From Microvirga subterranea (lineage in GTDB: Bacteria; Pseudomonadota; Alphaproteobacteria; Rhizobiales; Beijerinckiaceae): a DNA stretch of 64,000 nucleotides. The translations under genes and the position numbers were made by a program. The stretch covers positions 1 to 64,000 of the forward strand of contig NZ_QQBB01000006.1 of NCBI RefSeq assembly GCF_003350535.1, read 5' to 3'. Below the pieces are notes generated by a model. The model worked only from the letters and a program-made list of their open reading frames with translations. It was not told the origin of the DNA and made no database searches. Positions 41,717 to 51,481 of this stretch are shown here, in pieces (the stretch's first letter is position 1; each line of letters begins with the position of its first letter).

Positions 41717-42925
41717 ATGGCCAATGCTTTTATCTATGACGCCGTCCGCACGCCGCGCGGGCGCGGCAAGCCGGACGGCTCGCTGCATGAGGTGCCGGCG
41801 GTTGACCTCGCGGTCACCACGCTCGACGCCATCCGCACGCGTAACGATCTCGACCCGGTGCTCCTGGAGGACGTGGTGCTCGGCTGCGTCGATCCGGTGG
41901 GCGAGGCGGGCGGCGACATCGCGCGCGCGGCGGTGCTCAAGGCCGGCTTCGGCAAGGAGGTGCCGGGCGTGCAGATCAACCGCTTCTGCGCCTCCGGCCT
42001 CGATGCCGTGAACCTCGCGGCCGCGCAGGTGATGACCGGTATGAAGGATCTGACCGTCGGCGGCGGCGTCGAATCCATGAGCCGCGTCGGCATGGGGGCG
42101 TCCGGCGGCGCATGGCCGGTCGATCCGGGCATCGCCATCGCCAACTACTTCCTGCCGCAGGGCATCTCGGCCGACCTCATCGCCACCAAGTACGGCTTTT
42201 CCCGCGACGACGTCGACGCCTACGCGGTGGAGTCGCAGAAGCGCGCCGCGAAGGCCTGGGAGGAGGGCCGCTTCAGGAACTCCGTGATCCCGGTCAAGGA
42301 CATCAACGGCCTCACGATCCTCGACCGAGACGAGCACATGCGGCCGCAGACCGACATGCAGTCGCTGGGCCAGCTCAAGGCCGCCTTTGTGCAGATGGGC
42401 GAGATGGGCGGCTTCGACGCGGTCGCGATCGCGGCGCATCCGGATGTGGAGTTCGTCAACCACGTGCATCATGCGGGCAACTCGTCGGGCATCGTCGACG
42501 GCGCCTCCGCGGTGCTCGTCGGCTCGAAGGAGGGCGGCGCCAAGGCCGGCTTGAAGCCGCGCGCGCGCATCAAGGGCTTCGCGTCCATCGGCTCGGACCT
42601 CGCCCTCATGCTCACCGGCCCCATCGACGTGTCCGAGCTTGCGCTCCGCAAGGCCGGCATGACGAAGGACGACATCGACCTCTTCGAGATCAACGAGGCC
42701 TTCTCGGCCGTGGTGCTGCGCTACATCCAGGCGATGGACCTCGACCCCGCAAAGGTGAACGTGAACGGCGGCGCCATCGCCATGGGCCATCCGCTCGGCG
42801 CCACCGGCGCCATGATCCTCGGCACGGTGCTCGACGAGCTGGAGCGCACCGACAAGCAGACGGCGCTGATCACGCTCTGCGTCGCGGCCGGAATGGGCAC
42901 GGCGACGATCATCGAGCGGGTTTGA
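41717..42925 (+). CDS. Acetyl-CoA C-acyltransferase (thiolase)
   Basis: The 402-residue enzyme splits 3-ketoacyl-CoA with CoA, the last step of beta-oxidation. The nucleophile is Cys91 in [18 protein letters not shown] and CVAAGMGTA give the His and second Cys of the active site, and NEAFSAV is present. The ATG at 41717 has GGGAG at good distance. It lies in the operon between FadE-like and FadJ-type genes, so a FadA-like role is likely. Confidence 0.95.
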   Translation: MANAFIYDAVRTPRGRGKPDGSLHEVPAVDLAVTTLDAIRTRNDLDPVLLEDVVLGCVDPVGEAGGDIARAAVLKAGFGKEVPGVQINRFCASGLDAVNLAAAQVMTGMKDLTVGGGVESMSRVGMGASGGAWPVDPGIAIANYFLPQGISADLIATKYGFSRDDVDAYAVESQKRAAKAWEEGRFRNSVIPVKDINGLTILDRDEHMRPQTDMQSLGQLKAAFVQMGEMGGFDAVAIAAHPDVEFVNHVHHAGNSSGIVDGASAVLVGSKEGGAKAGLKPRARIKGFASIGSDLALMLTGPIDVSELALRKAGMTKDDIDLFEINEAFSAVVLRYIQAMDLDPAKVNVNGGAIAMGHPLGATGAMILGTVLDELERTDKQTALITLCVAAGMGTATIIERV

Positions 42926-42932
42926 TGTGATC

Positions 42933-43024
42933 GTCATCCCGGGGCCGCGCAGCGGAACCCGGGATCGTAGGACCAGATATCGGATGACGATCCCGGCTCT
43001 TCGCTTCGCTGCGGCCGGGATGAC
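42933..43024. repeat. REP-like palindrome (second GTCATCCCGG copy)
   Basis: GTCATCCCGGGG and GGCCGGGATGAC form the outer arms, with CCCGGGATCGT / ACGATCCCGG inside. It has the same layout as the repeat at 41597-41695 and sits between the thiolase and FadJ-type genes. Confidence 0.8.
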
Positions 43025-43048
43025 GAAAATCCCTCCGGGAGAACCAGA

Positions 43049-45259
43049 ATGACGACATTCATCAATTTCCGCTTCGAGGTCGATTCCGACGGCATCGCGC
43101 TCGCGACCTGGGACATGGCCGACCGGTCCATGAACGTCATCACCCCCGAGGTGATGGAGGAGCTGTCGCGCCTCGTCGAGACGGTCGCGGGCGACGAGGC
43201 CATCAAGGGCTGCGTCATCACCTCCGGCAAGGAGGCCTTCTCGGGCGGCGCGGACCTCACCATGCTCCAGGGCCTGAGCGCGCAATATGCGAAGCTCGCC
43301 AAGGAGAAGGGCGAGGAGGAGGTCATGCGCTTCTTCTTCGAGGAATCGCGCAAGCTCTCCCTGCTCTACCGCCGCCTGGAGACCTGCGGAAAGCCGTTCG
43401 CGGCGGCGATCCACGGCGTGTGCCTCGGCGGCGCCTTCGAGCTGGCGCTCGCCTGCCATTTCCGCGTGCTGTCGGACTCGGACGCGACCCGCGTCGGCCT
43501 ACCGGAGATCAAGGTCGGCCTCTTCCCCGGCGCCGGCGGCACGCAGCGCGTGGCGCGCCTGATGCAGACCGGCGACGCGCTGCAGATGCTGTTCAAGGGC
43601 GAGCAGATCCGCGCCCTCATGGCGCGCAACATGGGCCTGGCCCACGCGGTCGCCGCGCGCGATCAGATCGTGCAGGCGGCCAAGGACTGGATCAAGCAGG
43701 GCGGCTCCGCGGTCGCGCCGTGGGACCAGAAGGGCTTCAAGCTCCCGTCCAACAAGGTCTACTCGGCCGCCGGCATGCAGATCTGGCCCGCCGCGAACGC
43801 CATCTATCGCCGTGAGACGCAGGACAACTACCCGGCGGCCTACGCGATCCTGGAGGCGGTCTACCAGGGCCTGCAGCTACCGATGGACCTGGCTCTCAAG
43901 GTCGAGTCGCGCTGGTTCGCCAAGATCCTGCGCTCGAAGGAGGCGGCGGCGATGATCCGCACGCTCTTCATCTCCATGCAGGAGCTCAATAAGGGCGCGC
44001 GCCGACCGAAGGACGTGCCGGCTACCAAGATCCGGAAGGTCGGCGTCGTCGGCGCCGGCTTCATGGGTGCGAGCGTCGCCTATGTGACGGCAAATGCGGG
44101 GCTCGAGGTCGTGCTCATCGACCGCGACGTGGAGGCGGCCGAGAAGGGCAAGGCCCATTCCCACAAGCTCATGTCCGACCAGATCATGAAGGGCCGCGCC
44201 AAGACGGCGGACCGCGACGCGCTGCTTTCGCGCATCACGGCGACGGCGGATTACGTGGCGCTGTCCGATTGCGACCTCGTCATCGAGGCGGTGTTCGAGG
44301 ACCCGAAGGTGAAGGCCGAGGTGATCGGGAAGGTGGAGGCCGCGATCCGGCCCGACTGCATCTTCGCGTCCAACACCTCGACCCTGCCGATCTCAGAGCT
44401 CGCCAAGACCTCGAAAAACGCAGGCCAGTTCATCGGCATCCACTTCTTCTCGCCGGTGGAGAAGATGATGCTGGTCGAGATCATCATGGGCAAGGAAACG
44501 GGCGACAGGGCGCTTGCCACCGCCCTCGACTACGTGCGGACCATCAAGAAGACGCCGATCGTGGTCAACGATTCCCGCGGCTTCTTCGCCAATCGCTGCG
44601 TGCTGGCCTACATCCTCGAAGGCCATCTCATGTTCCTCGAAGGCGTGCCGCCGGCGATGATCGAGCAGGCCGGCAAGCAGGCCGGCATGCCGGTGGGGCC
44701 GCTCTCCCTCAACGACGAGGTCGGCGTCGACCTCGGACTCAAGATCCTCAAGGCCACCAAGGCGCAACTGGGCGAGGCCGCCATCGTGCCGGAGCAGGAG
44801 CAGCTTCTCGTGCGCCTCGTGGAGCAGGACGGCCGCTTCGGCCGCAAGAACCGCAAAGGCTTCTACGATTATCCGGAAGGCGCGCCCAAGCGACTCTGGC
44901 CCGGATTGAGGGATCTTCAGCCGAAGCATCTGGAGCCCGAGCTCATCGACATGCAGGAGCTGAAATCACGCCTCCTCGTGACGCAGGCTCTCGAAGCCGC
45001 GCGCACGGTGGAGGAGGGCGTAATCACCGATCCGCGCGAGGCGGATGTGGGCTCGATCCTCGGCTTCGGATTCGCGCCCTTCACGGGCGGCGCGCTCTCC
45101 TACATCGACTTCATGGGCCCCAAGGCCTTCGTGGAGCTGTGCCGGGAGCTTCAGGCCAAGCACGGCGACCGCTTCTCGCCGCCGAAGATCCTCCTCGACA
45201 TGGCGGCCTCCGGCGAGACCTTCTACGGACGCGCCGCCAAGGAGAAGAAAGCGGCTTGA
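43049..45259 (+). CDS. fadJ: FadJ-type bifunctional enoyl-CoA hydratase / 3-hydroxyacyl-CoA dehydrogenase
   Basis: The 736-residue protein catalyses steps two and three of beta-oxidation. The hydratase part (1-190) has ITSGKEAFSGGADLTML (oxyanion hole), CLGGAFELALACHFRV and GLPEIKVGLFPGAGGTQR with the catalytic Glu. The dehydrogenase part has VGVVGAGFMGASVAYVTANA (NAD-binding, about 330), the NTSTLPIS loop, FIGIHFFSPVEKMMLVEII and a C-terminal dimerisation region. It completes the operon with FadE-like and thiolase genes. A FadB assignment is also possible, since the families are hard to separate by eye. Confidence 0.94.
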   Translation: MTTFINFRFEVDSDGIALATWDMADRSMNVITPEVMEELSRLVETVAGDEAIKGCVITSGKEAFSGGADLTMLQGLSAQYAKLAKEKGEEEVMRFFFEESRKLSLLYRRLETCGKPFAAAIHGVCLGGAFELALACHFRVLSDSDATRVGLPEIKVGLFPGAGGTQRVARLMQTGDALQMLFKGEQIRALMARNMGLAHAVAARDQIVQAAKDWIKQGGSAVAPWDQKGFKLPSNKVYSAAGMQIWPAANAIYRRETQDNYPAAYAILEAVYQGLQLPMDLALKVESRWFAKILRSKEAAAMIRTLFISMQELNKGARRPKDVPATKIRKVGVVGAGFMGASVAYVTANAGLEVVLIDRDVEAAEKGKAHSHKLMSDQIMKGRAKTADRDALLSRITATADYVALSDCDLVIEAVFEDPKVKAEVIGKVEAAIRPDCIFASNTSTLPISELAKTSKNAGQFIGIHFFSPVEKMMLVEIIMGKETGDRALATALDYVRTIKKTPIVVNDSRGFFANRCVLAYILEGHLMFLEGVPPAMIEQAGKQAGMPVGPLSLNDEVGVDLGLKILKATKAQLGEAAIVPEQEQLLVRLVEQDGRFGRKNRKGFYDYPEGAPKRLWPGLRDLQPKHLEPELIDMQELKSRLLVTQALEAARTVEEGVITDPREADVGSILGFGFAPFTGGALSYIDFMGPKAFVELCRELQAKHGDRFSPPKILLDMAASGETFYGRAAKEKKAA

Positions 45260-45269
45260 GCGGCTTCAA

Positions 45270-45394
45270 CCCTCTCCCCCTTGCGGGAGAGGGTGACCTG
45301 CAAAGCAGGCTCGGAGAGGGGCAGAGGTCGTCTGGCGGCTTTCCCTCTCCCGGCTCACTCCGTTCGCCACCCTCTCCCGCGAAGGGGAGAGGGC
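45270..45394. repeat. Palindromic repeat related to the one in the helicase gene
   Basis: CCCTCTCCCCCTTGCGGGAG and CTCCCGCGAAGGGGAGAGGG are inverted arms at the ends, with further complementarity inside (CTCGGAGAGGGG / TTTCCCTCTCCCGG). The element makes up nearly the whole gap between the fadJ-type gene and the DinB gene. Confidence 0.8.
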
Positions 45395-45407
45395 AGGGAG
45401 GACCACC

Positions 45408-45917
45408 ATGAAGCCTCACTTCGCCATGCTGGCGGCCTACAATGCCTGGTGCAACCGGCGCCTCTACGATGCGGTGGCGCAGCTCTCCGACGCCGAGTAT
45501 CGCGCCGATCGCGGGGCCTTCTTCAAGTCGCTGCATGGGACGCTGAACCACATCCTCGTGGCCGACCGGATCTGGATGCGGCGCTTCACGGGCGAAGGGG
45601 ACGCGCCGAACCGCCTCGACCTCATCCTGTTCGAAAGCTTCGACGATCTTCGCCGCGCCCGCGAGGCGGAGGATGCGCGGATCATCGCCTATGCGGAAGA
45701 TCTCACGGACGCGAGGCTGAACGGCCTCTTTCGCTACCGCACCATCGTGAAGCCGGCCGAGGTCGAACAGCCGCTGGCTCCCGCCCTCATCCATTTCTTC
45801 AACCATCAGACGCATCATCGCGGACAGGCGCATTGCATCCTGACCGGCCTCGGCCAAGAGGCCCCGTCCTTCGATCTCGTCCTGTTTCAGCGCGAAGCGC
45901 GCATGGGCTTGTCATGA
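45408..45917 (+). CDS. DinB family protein
   Basis: The 169-residue four-helix-bundle protein has the DinB-type pattern AYNAWCNRRLYDAVAQL, SLHGTLNHILVADRIWMRRF and HFFNHQTHHRGQAHCILTGL. The histidines of LNHIL and of NHQTHHR form the usual metal triad. Members act in bacillithiol/mycothiol transfer or are unknown; there is no thiol system here to point to. GGGAGGA stands before the ATG. The last bases overlap the thioesterase start (ATGA). Confidence 0.87.
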   Translation: MKPHFAMLAAYNAWCNRRLYDAVAQLSDAEYRADRGAFFKSLHGTLNHILVADRIWMRRFTGEGDAPNRLDLILFESFDDLRRAREAEDARIIAYAEDLTDARLNGLFRYRTIVKPAEVEQPLAPALIHFFNHQTHHRGQAHCILTGLGQEAPSFDLVLFQREARMGLS

Positions 45918-46462
45918 ACCTCTGGCTCCGGGTCCTCGGCCTCATCCTCGCGACCTTCTTCCGGCCGAGGCTCGATCCGGTCCGGGACATGTCGCGCCTG
46001 TCCTTCCGGGTCTGGCCGCACGATCTCGACACCTCCCTGCATCTGAACAACGGCCGCTACTGGACCCTGATGGATCTCGGCCGCACGGACATCATGATCC
46101 GCTCCGGCCTGTGGCGCCCGATCCTGCGCAACGGCTGGGTGCCCGTGGTGGGCGCGGGCCAGATCCGCTTCCGGCGCGAGCTGAAGCCGTTCCAGGCCTT
46201 CATGCTCGAGACCCGCATCGTCACCTGGTTCCAGGGGCAGGTCGTGATGGAGCACCGCCTCGTCTCCAGGGGGCGGGACGGCAGCCCGATCCTCAACGCC
46301 ATCGCGCTCGTGCGGGCCGGGCTCTACGACCGCAAGGCGAAGAGCTTCGTGACCATGGAGGCGCTCCTGCGGGAACTAGGCCTGGAGGCGACGGCTCCGG
46401 AAGCGCCCGCCGAGGTCGAGGCCTTCCTGGCCTCGGAGGAGACGATGAAGCGGGCGGCTTGA
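45914..46462 (+). CDS. Hotdog-fold thioesterase
   Basis: The 182-residue protein has a hydrophobic first helix (NLWLRVLGLILATFF) and a 4-hydroxybenzoyl-CoA thioesterase-like domain: VWPHDLDTSLHLNNGRYWTL with the catalytic-type Asp, and MLETRIVTWFQGQVVMEHRL and ILNAIALVRAGLY. It would cut acyl-CoA thioesters. The TGA of the DinB gene overlaps the start. It lies close to the fad operon, so a role in acyl-CoA turnover is plausible but unproven. Confidence 0.85.
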   Translation: MNLWLRVLGLILATFFRPRLDPVRDMSRLSFRVWPHDLDTSLHLNNGRYWTLMDLGRTDIMIRSGLWRPILRNGWVPVVGAGQIRFRRELKPFQAFMLETRIVTWFQGQVVMEHRLVSRGRDGSPILNAIALVRAGLYDRKAKSFVTMEALLRELGLEATAPEAPAEVEAFLASEETMKRAA

Positions 46463-46519
46463 TCCTTCCGGCCGACGCGGTACCTTCCTATCCCCTCGTT
46501 TCAACCGCGATGCTGCCCC

Positions 46520-47143
46520 ATGCCCCGTGTCATCGACTACTACTTCTCCCTCGTCAGCCCCTGGGCCTATATCGGCCATGTGCCCTTCATCGAGATCGCG
46601 CGGCGGCACGGGGTGGAGATCAACTACAAGCCGGTCTTCCTCGGCCGGGTCTTCGCCGAGACCGGAGGCCTGCCCCTGGCGCAGCGCCATCCGGTGCGGC
46701 AGCGCTACCGGATGCTCGAATTGCAGCGCTGGCGCGAGAAGCGCGGCCTGAACTTCAACCTTCAGCCCAAGCACTGGCCCTTCGACGTCAACCTCGCCGA
46801 CCGGTTCGTCATCGCTGTCACGGCGGCCGGGAAGGATCCCGACCCGTTCCTGCGCCGGGCCTATGCGGCTGTCTGGGAGGAGGAGCGCGACCTCGCCAAC
46901 CCGGTCGTGCTGACGGAGCTCGCCGAGCAGGCCGGTCTCGACTCCTCGTCCCTCATGGACGTCGCCACCGGCAGCACCACGGAGGCGATCTACGCCCTGA
47001 ACCTCGAGAACGCGGTGGCGGGCGGCGTCTTCGGCTCGCCTGCCTATGTGCTCGACGGCGAGGTGTTCTGGGGACAGGACCGGCTCGAACTCCTGGACGA
47101 TGCGCTGGCGAGCGGCCGGGCCGCCTATTCGCCGAACGTGTGA
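46520..47143 (+). CDS. DsbA-type 2-hydroxychromene-2-carboxylate isomerase family protein
   Basis: The 207-residue protein has a thioredoxin-like fold as in 2-hydroxychromene-2-carboxylate isomerases and kappa-class GSTs: VIDYYFSLVSPWAYIGHVPF (Ser10/Ser13 at the glutathione site), PVFLGRVFAETGGLPLA, and GVFGSPAYVLDGEVFWGQDR near the end. It lacks the CxxC of DsbA. The substrate is not known; true isomerases act on naphthalene pathways, which are absent here. Confidence 0.87.
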   Translation: MPRVIDYYFSLVSPWAYIGHVPFIEIARRHGVEINYKPVFLGRVFAETGGLPLAQRHPVRQRYRMLELQRWREKRGLNFNLQPKHWPFDVNLADRFVIAVTAAGKDPDPFLRRAYAAVWEEERDLANPVVLTELAEQAGLDSSSLMDVATGSTTEAIYALNLENAVAGGVFGSPAYVLDGEVFWGQDRLELLDDALASGRAAYSPNV

Positions 47144-47172
47144 GAACGTCGAAGCGGCGTGAGGGGGCGGGA

Positions 47173-47874
47173 ATGCAGAAGGCGACGATCGGGCTTATCG
47201 GCGGCATGAGCTGGGAGAGCTCGGCCGAATATTACCGCATCATCAACCGGGAGATGCAGAGGCGGCTGGGAGGCGTCCACTCGGCGCGCAGCCTCATGTG
47301 GTCGTTCGATTTCGGCGAGATCGAACACCTCCAGCACGCTGGCGAATGGGGCAGCCTCGCCGACGAGATGAAGGACGCGGCCCTCCGCCTGGAGCGGGGA
47401 GGGGCGGATTTCATCGTCCTGTGCACCAACACCATGCACCGGCTCGCCGACGGGATCTCCGAAGCGGTCGGCATCCCTCTGCTTCACATCGCGGATCCCA
47501 CAGCGCGGAAGATCAGGGATGCCGGGTTCGAGCGCGTGGGGCTTCTGGGCACCTCCTTCACCATGGAGCAGGATTTCTATAAGGGGCGTCTGCGGGACCG
47601 GCACGGTCTCGACGTGATCGTGCCCGACGATGCCGATCGGCGCATCGTCCACGACATCATCTACAAGGAACTGGTCCTGGGCCGGATCCGGCCGGAATCG
47701 AGGCAGGCCTACCGCGAAATCATGGCGCGCCTCGTGGAGCGCGGCGCCCAGGCGATCATCCTCGGCTGCACCGAGATTATGCTTCTCGTGTCGGACGAGG
47801 ACAGCAGCGTCCCGCTCTACGACACCACGACGCTTCATGCGCTCGCGGCTGTGGATCTTGCTCTCGGCGAATAG
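47173..47874 (+). CDS. Aspartate/glutamate racemase family protein
   Basis: The 233-residue enzyme has two catalytic-type cysteines, Cys84 in VLCTNTMH and Cys199 in ILGCTEI, as in aspartate racemases. IGLIGGMSWESSAEYYRIIN is the phosphate-free substrate loop of this family. It interconverts L and D forms of Asp or Glu or a related hydroxy-acid; which one is not clear. The ATG at 47173 follows GGGGCGGGA. It ends 20 bases before the convergent sensor kinase. Confidence 0.9.
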   Translation: MQKATIGLIGGMSWESSAEYYRIINREMQRRLGGVHSARSLMWSFDFGEIEHLQHAGEWGSLADEMKDAALRLERGGADFIVLCTNTMHRLADGISEAVGIPLLHIADPTARKIRDAGFERVGLLGTSFTMEQDFYKGRLRDRHGLDVIVPDDADRRIVHDIIYKELVLGRIRPESRQAYREIMARLVERGAQAIILGCTEIMLLVSDEDSSVPLYDTTTLHALAAVDLALGE

Positions 47875-47894
47875 CGCTGAAACCAGCGCCGCGG

Positions 47895-50800
47895 CTACTC
47901 CGCCGCCACCCTCGACGCGCGCCACTGAGTCAGGAGCGCACGCAGGGCCGCGGGTTTCACCGGCTTGTTGAGAACGTGCACGTTCATGGCGGCCGCCGCG
48001 TCCCGCACGGCCGGCGTGCGGTCGGCCGTGACCAGGACGGCGGGCGTGTTCACCTGGGTCTTCCAGCGCAGGGCCTTGATGAGGTCGAGGCCGTCGCCCT
48101 CGTCGAGGTGGTAGTCGGCGATGATCACGTCGGGCGGAGTCCGGTGCGCCCGCAGGGCCTGCTGAGCGCTGTCCAGGTCGGACGCGGTCCACACGTCGCA
48201 GCCCCAGCCGGCCAGCAGCAGGCGCATGCCCTCGAGGATCGCCGGCTCGTTGTCGATGACGACCACGTGGAGGCCCGCCAGCACCGTCACCGGCGGCTGC
48301 GGCGGCGCGGGCTGCTCCGCGGTCGCCGGCAGCGCCGCCACGATGGGAACGTCGACCCGGAACACGGAGCCGCGCCCTGGCTCCGACTTGAGCGTCACCG
48401 GATGGCAGAGCACGCGCCCGATGCGCTCGACGATGGAGAGGCCGAGGCCGAGGCCGCGCGCCGCCTTCGCGCCCTGGTCGAGGCGCTGGAATTCCCGGAA
48501 GACGATCCGCTGCTTCGACGGCGGGATGCCCAGCCCCGTGTCCCATACCTCGAAGATGAAATGGCTGTCCTTGCGCCGTCCGCCGACGAGGACGCGGCCC
48601 TGCGGCGTGTACTTGATCGCGTTCGAGATGAGGTTCTGCAGCAGGCGCCGCAGCAGGCGGCGGTCGGAGCGCACCGTCAGGGATGAGGGCATGAAGGTGA
48701 GCTTCAGGCCCTTCTTGCGGGCGATCGGGTCGAACTCGCGCTGGAGCTGGCGGAAGAGCTCGTCGATGCGGAAGCTCGACCATTGCGGCTTCATGGCGCC
48801 CGTGTCGAGCCGCGAGATGTCGAGGAGCGCGGTGAGGATCTCCTCGACTGCGTCGAGCGAGGCGTCGATGTTCTCCGCGAGCGACGCGTCGCCCGCGTCG
48901 CGGTCGCGCTCCACCAGCGAGGTGGCGTAAAGGCGCGCGGCGTTGAGGGGTTGCAGGATGTCGTGCGATGCGGCGGCGAGGAAGCGGGTCTTGGAGATGT
49001 TCGCCTCGTCGGCTTCCGCCTTCGCGCTGGTGAGCGCCGCGTTCAGGCGCGTGAGCTCCTCCGTGCGCTCGCGGACGCGCTGCTCCAGGGTCTCGTTGGC
49101 GCGCCGGGCCTCCTCCTCGGCCTGCACGGTGTCCGTGACGTCCGTGTAGGTGGTGACGATGCCGCCGTCCGGCAGGGCGTTCGAGCGGATCTCTATGACC
49201 TTGCCGGACGGGTAGAGCTTCAGGCGCACCGGCTCGATGTCGTGCCGGAACGAGTGGATGCGCGCAGCCACGAGCTCGTCGATGTCGCCCGGCCCGTAGG
49301 AGCCGCGCTCCGCGTTGAACGCCACGATGTTGTCCATGCCGACACCAACGCGGACGAGGTTCGGCGGCAGGTCGTAGAGGTCGACGAAGGCCTGGTTCCA
49401 GGCGAGCAGCCTGAGATCCCGGTCGAGCACCGTGATGCCCTGCTTGGCGTAGTTGATCGCATGCTGGAGCAGGTCGCGGCTGTGCTGGATGGCGGCGGAT
49501 GCGTCGTCGAGCAGCTTGAGGGCCGCCTTCGTCGACACGGTGCGGCGGCGCAGGAGCAGCGACAGGGCGAGGCGCGACGACGCCGTGCCGATGGCGGAGG
49601 CGAGCAGGTGTTCCGCGTAGCGCAGGAGATGGATGTCGGCCTCGGCGCGGGCCTCCAGATGCTGGCCGCGGCTGTGGGCGAAGCCCTCGAAGGAGCGGGT
49701 TGTGCGCTCCTCGCCGAGATAGCGCGCCACCGTGGCGCGCAGCTCGTCGACCGTAACGCTCGCGCGGAATAGCCGGAAGCTCGGGGTGACGGACACGGGC
49801 GTCTCGCCCACGAACACGTTCGCCTGGAGCTGCTCCATGGCGGTCGCCGGTCGCCAGAGGGAGAAGCCAATATAGGCGATGATGTTGAGGCTCAGGCTCC
49901 AGACGACACCGTGCGTGAGCTGCGGAAGGTCGACGCCGAACAGGGAGGTGGGCTTGAGGGCTGTGATGCCGAAGGGCCCGGTGACGACCACGTCCGACCA
50001 CAGCACCCCGTCCCAGACGAGGCTCGGCACGAGAAGCGTGTAGGCCCAGGTCAGGAAGCCGACCACCAGACCCACGCTTGCGCCCAATGCCGTGCCGCGC
50101 GACCAGATGAGCCCGCCCAGGAATGCGGGCGCCACCTGCGCAATCGCCGCGAAGGACAACAGCCCGATGGCCGCGAGCGCCGCTTCGCCGGAGGCGCGGT
50201 AATAGGCGTAAGCGAGCAGGATCACCACCACGATGGAGACCCGGCGCACGCCGAGCACGAAGCCGCCGAGATCACCGCCCGCGAAGGCCCGGCGGCGCAG
50301 GACGATGGGCATGACCAGGTGGTTGGAGATCATGATCGCGACGGCGACCGAGTCGATGATGACCATCGCGGTCGCGGCCGAGAACCCGCCCAGGAACGCG
50401 ATGATGGCGATGGTGCCGGCATGGTCGAAGAGCGGCAGCGCCAGGACCGTCATGTCCCGGTCGATGGTGCCTTCGGGAAAGACCGCCATGCCGGCGAGCG
50501 CCACCGGGATCACGAAGATGTTGATGAGCACGAGGTAGAGCGGAAACAGCCAGGCCGAGCGCCTGACGTCGTCGATGCCCCGGTTCTCGACCACCGTCAT
50601 GTGGAACTGCCGCGGCAGGAGCAGGGCGGCGCAGCTCGAGAGCAGAATCAGGGTGATGTAGCTGCCGAAGCCGGAGGTCCGCTCCAGCAGGCTGGTGCTG
50701 GTCCCCTCCGCGTTGAGCCGGTCCACGATCGCGTCGTAGCCGTCGAACATGATGAAGGTGACGTAGAACCCGACCACTAGGAAGGCCACGAGCTTCACGA

Positions 50801-51404
50801 CGGATTCGAGCGAGATCGCCATGATCAGCCCGTCCTGGTGCTCGGTCGCGTCCGTATGGCGGGTGCCGAACGCCACCGCGAAGCCTGCGAGCACGAGGGC
50901 CACGATGAGAGCGAGGTCGCCGAAGATCGGGATCTGCGGCGTCATGGTCCCGTTCGCGGCGGTCAGGAAGACGTCGAGGGACGACGACACCGCCTTCAGC
51001 TGCAGGGCAATGTACGGGATCGACCCGATGAGCGCGATCAGGCTGACGATGGCGGCGACCCGTTCGCTCTTGCCGTAGCGGGCGGCCACGAAGTCGGCGA
51101 TGGAGGAGATGTTCTGGGTCTTCGCCACCCGGACCACCCGGGCCACGAGGGCGTGGCCGAGGCCGATGACCAGGATCGGCCCGATATAGATGGTCAGGAA
51201 GTCGAAGCCGGAGCGGCTCGCGAGACCCACCGACCCGAAGAAGGTCCAGGACGTGCAGTAGACCGCGAGCGACAGGGCCGCGATGGTGGAGCGGGCCCGT
51301 CCCCGCAGGAGGCGCCGGCCGCCGTTGTCGCCCCAATGGGCCACCATGAACAGCAGGCAGAGATAGACCAGGGCCGACAGGATAACCGCCCAGCTGGCGA
51401 CCAT
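47895..51404 (-). CDS. Hybrid sensor kinase: SLC5-like transporter, PAS, kinase, receiver
   Basis: The 1169-residue protein begins with a 12-13-helix sodium/solute symporter-like domain (residues 1-500). A PAS region follows (LQHAINYAKQGITVLDRDLR), then a coil, HisKA with His814 in FLAAASHDILQPLNAARLY, HATPase with LISNAIKYT and GLGLGLSIVERI, and a receiver with Asp1097 in VIIADYHLDEGDG. This layout is that of CrbS-type sensors, which control acetyl-CoA synthetase and carbon use, and of related hybrid kinases. It may sense uptake of an organic acid. Its target regulator is not adjacent; the response regulator at 23688 could be a partner but is far away. Confidence 0.93.
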   Translation of the reverse strand: MVASWAVILSALVYLCLLFMVAHWGDNGGRRLLRGRARSTIAALSLAVYCTSWTFFGSVGLASRSGFDFLTIYIGPILVIGLGHALVARVVRVAKTQNISSIADFVAARYGKSERVAAIVSLIALIGSIPYIALQLKAVSSSLDVFLTAANGTMTPQIPIFGDLALIVALVLAGFAVAFGTRHTDATEHQDGLIMAISLESVVKLVAFLVVGFYVTFIMFDGYDAIVDRLNAEGTSTSLLERTSGFGSYITLILLSSCAALLLPRQFHMTVVENRGIDDVRRSAWLFPLYLVLINIFVIPVALAGMAVFPEGTIDRDMTVLALPLFDHAGTIAIIAFLGGFSAATAMVIIDSVAVAIMISNHLVMPIVLRRRAFAGGDLGGFVLGVRRVSIVVVILLAYAYYRASGEAALAAIGLLSFAAIAQVAPAFLGGLIWSRGTALGASVGLVVGFLTWAYTLLVPSLVWDGVLWSDVVVTGPFGITALKPTSLFGVDLPQLTHGVVWSLSLNIIAYIGFSLWRPATAMEQLQANVFVGETPVSVTPSFRLFRASVTVDELRATVARYLGEERTTRSFEGFAHSRGQHLEARAEADIHLLRYAEHLLASAIGTASSRLALSLLLRRRTVSTKAALKLLDDASAAIQHSRDLLQHAINYAKQGITVLDRDLRLLAWNQAFVDLYDLPPNLVRVGVGMDNIVAFNAERGSYGPGDIDELVAARIHSFRHDIEPVRLKLYPSGKVIEIRSNALPDGGIVTTYTDVTDTVQAEEEARRANETLEQRVRERTEELTRLNAALTSAKAEADEANISKTRFLAAASHDILQPLNAARLYATSLVERDRDAGDASLAENIDASLDAVEEILTALLDISRLDTGAMKPQWSSFRIDELFRQLQREFDPIARKKGLKLTFMPSSLTVRSDRRLLRRLLQNLISNAIKYTPQGRVLVGGRRKDSHFIFEVWDTGLGIPPSKQRIVFREFQRLDQGAKAARGLGLGLSIVERIGRVLCHPVTLKSEPGRGSVFRVDVPIVAALPATAEQPAPPQPPVTVLAGLHVVVIDNEPAILEGMRLLLAGWGCDVWTASDLDSAQQALRAHRTPPDVIIADYHLDEGDGLDLIKALRWKTQVNTPAVLVTADRTPAVRDAAAAMNVHVLNKPVKPAALRALLTQWRASRVAAE

Positions 51405-51481
51405 GTGGGATCCTTGAGCAACGATTGAGGAAAGATTTACCCGCTCGGCGGCCCCGGCGCCACTCTCCGCGACGGGATGGC

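Noticed and set aside
47125-50001. A 958-codon minus-strand frame overlapping the sensor kinase and racemase
   Set aside because: It is out of frame with the sensor kinase motifs and dominated by Arg/Pro/Gly.
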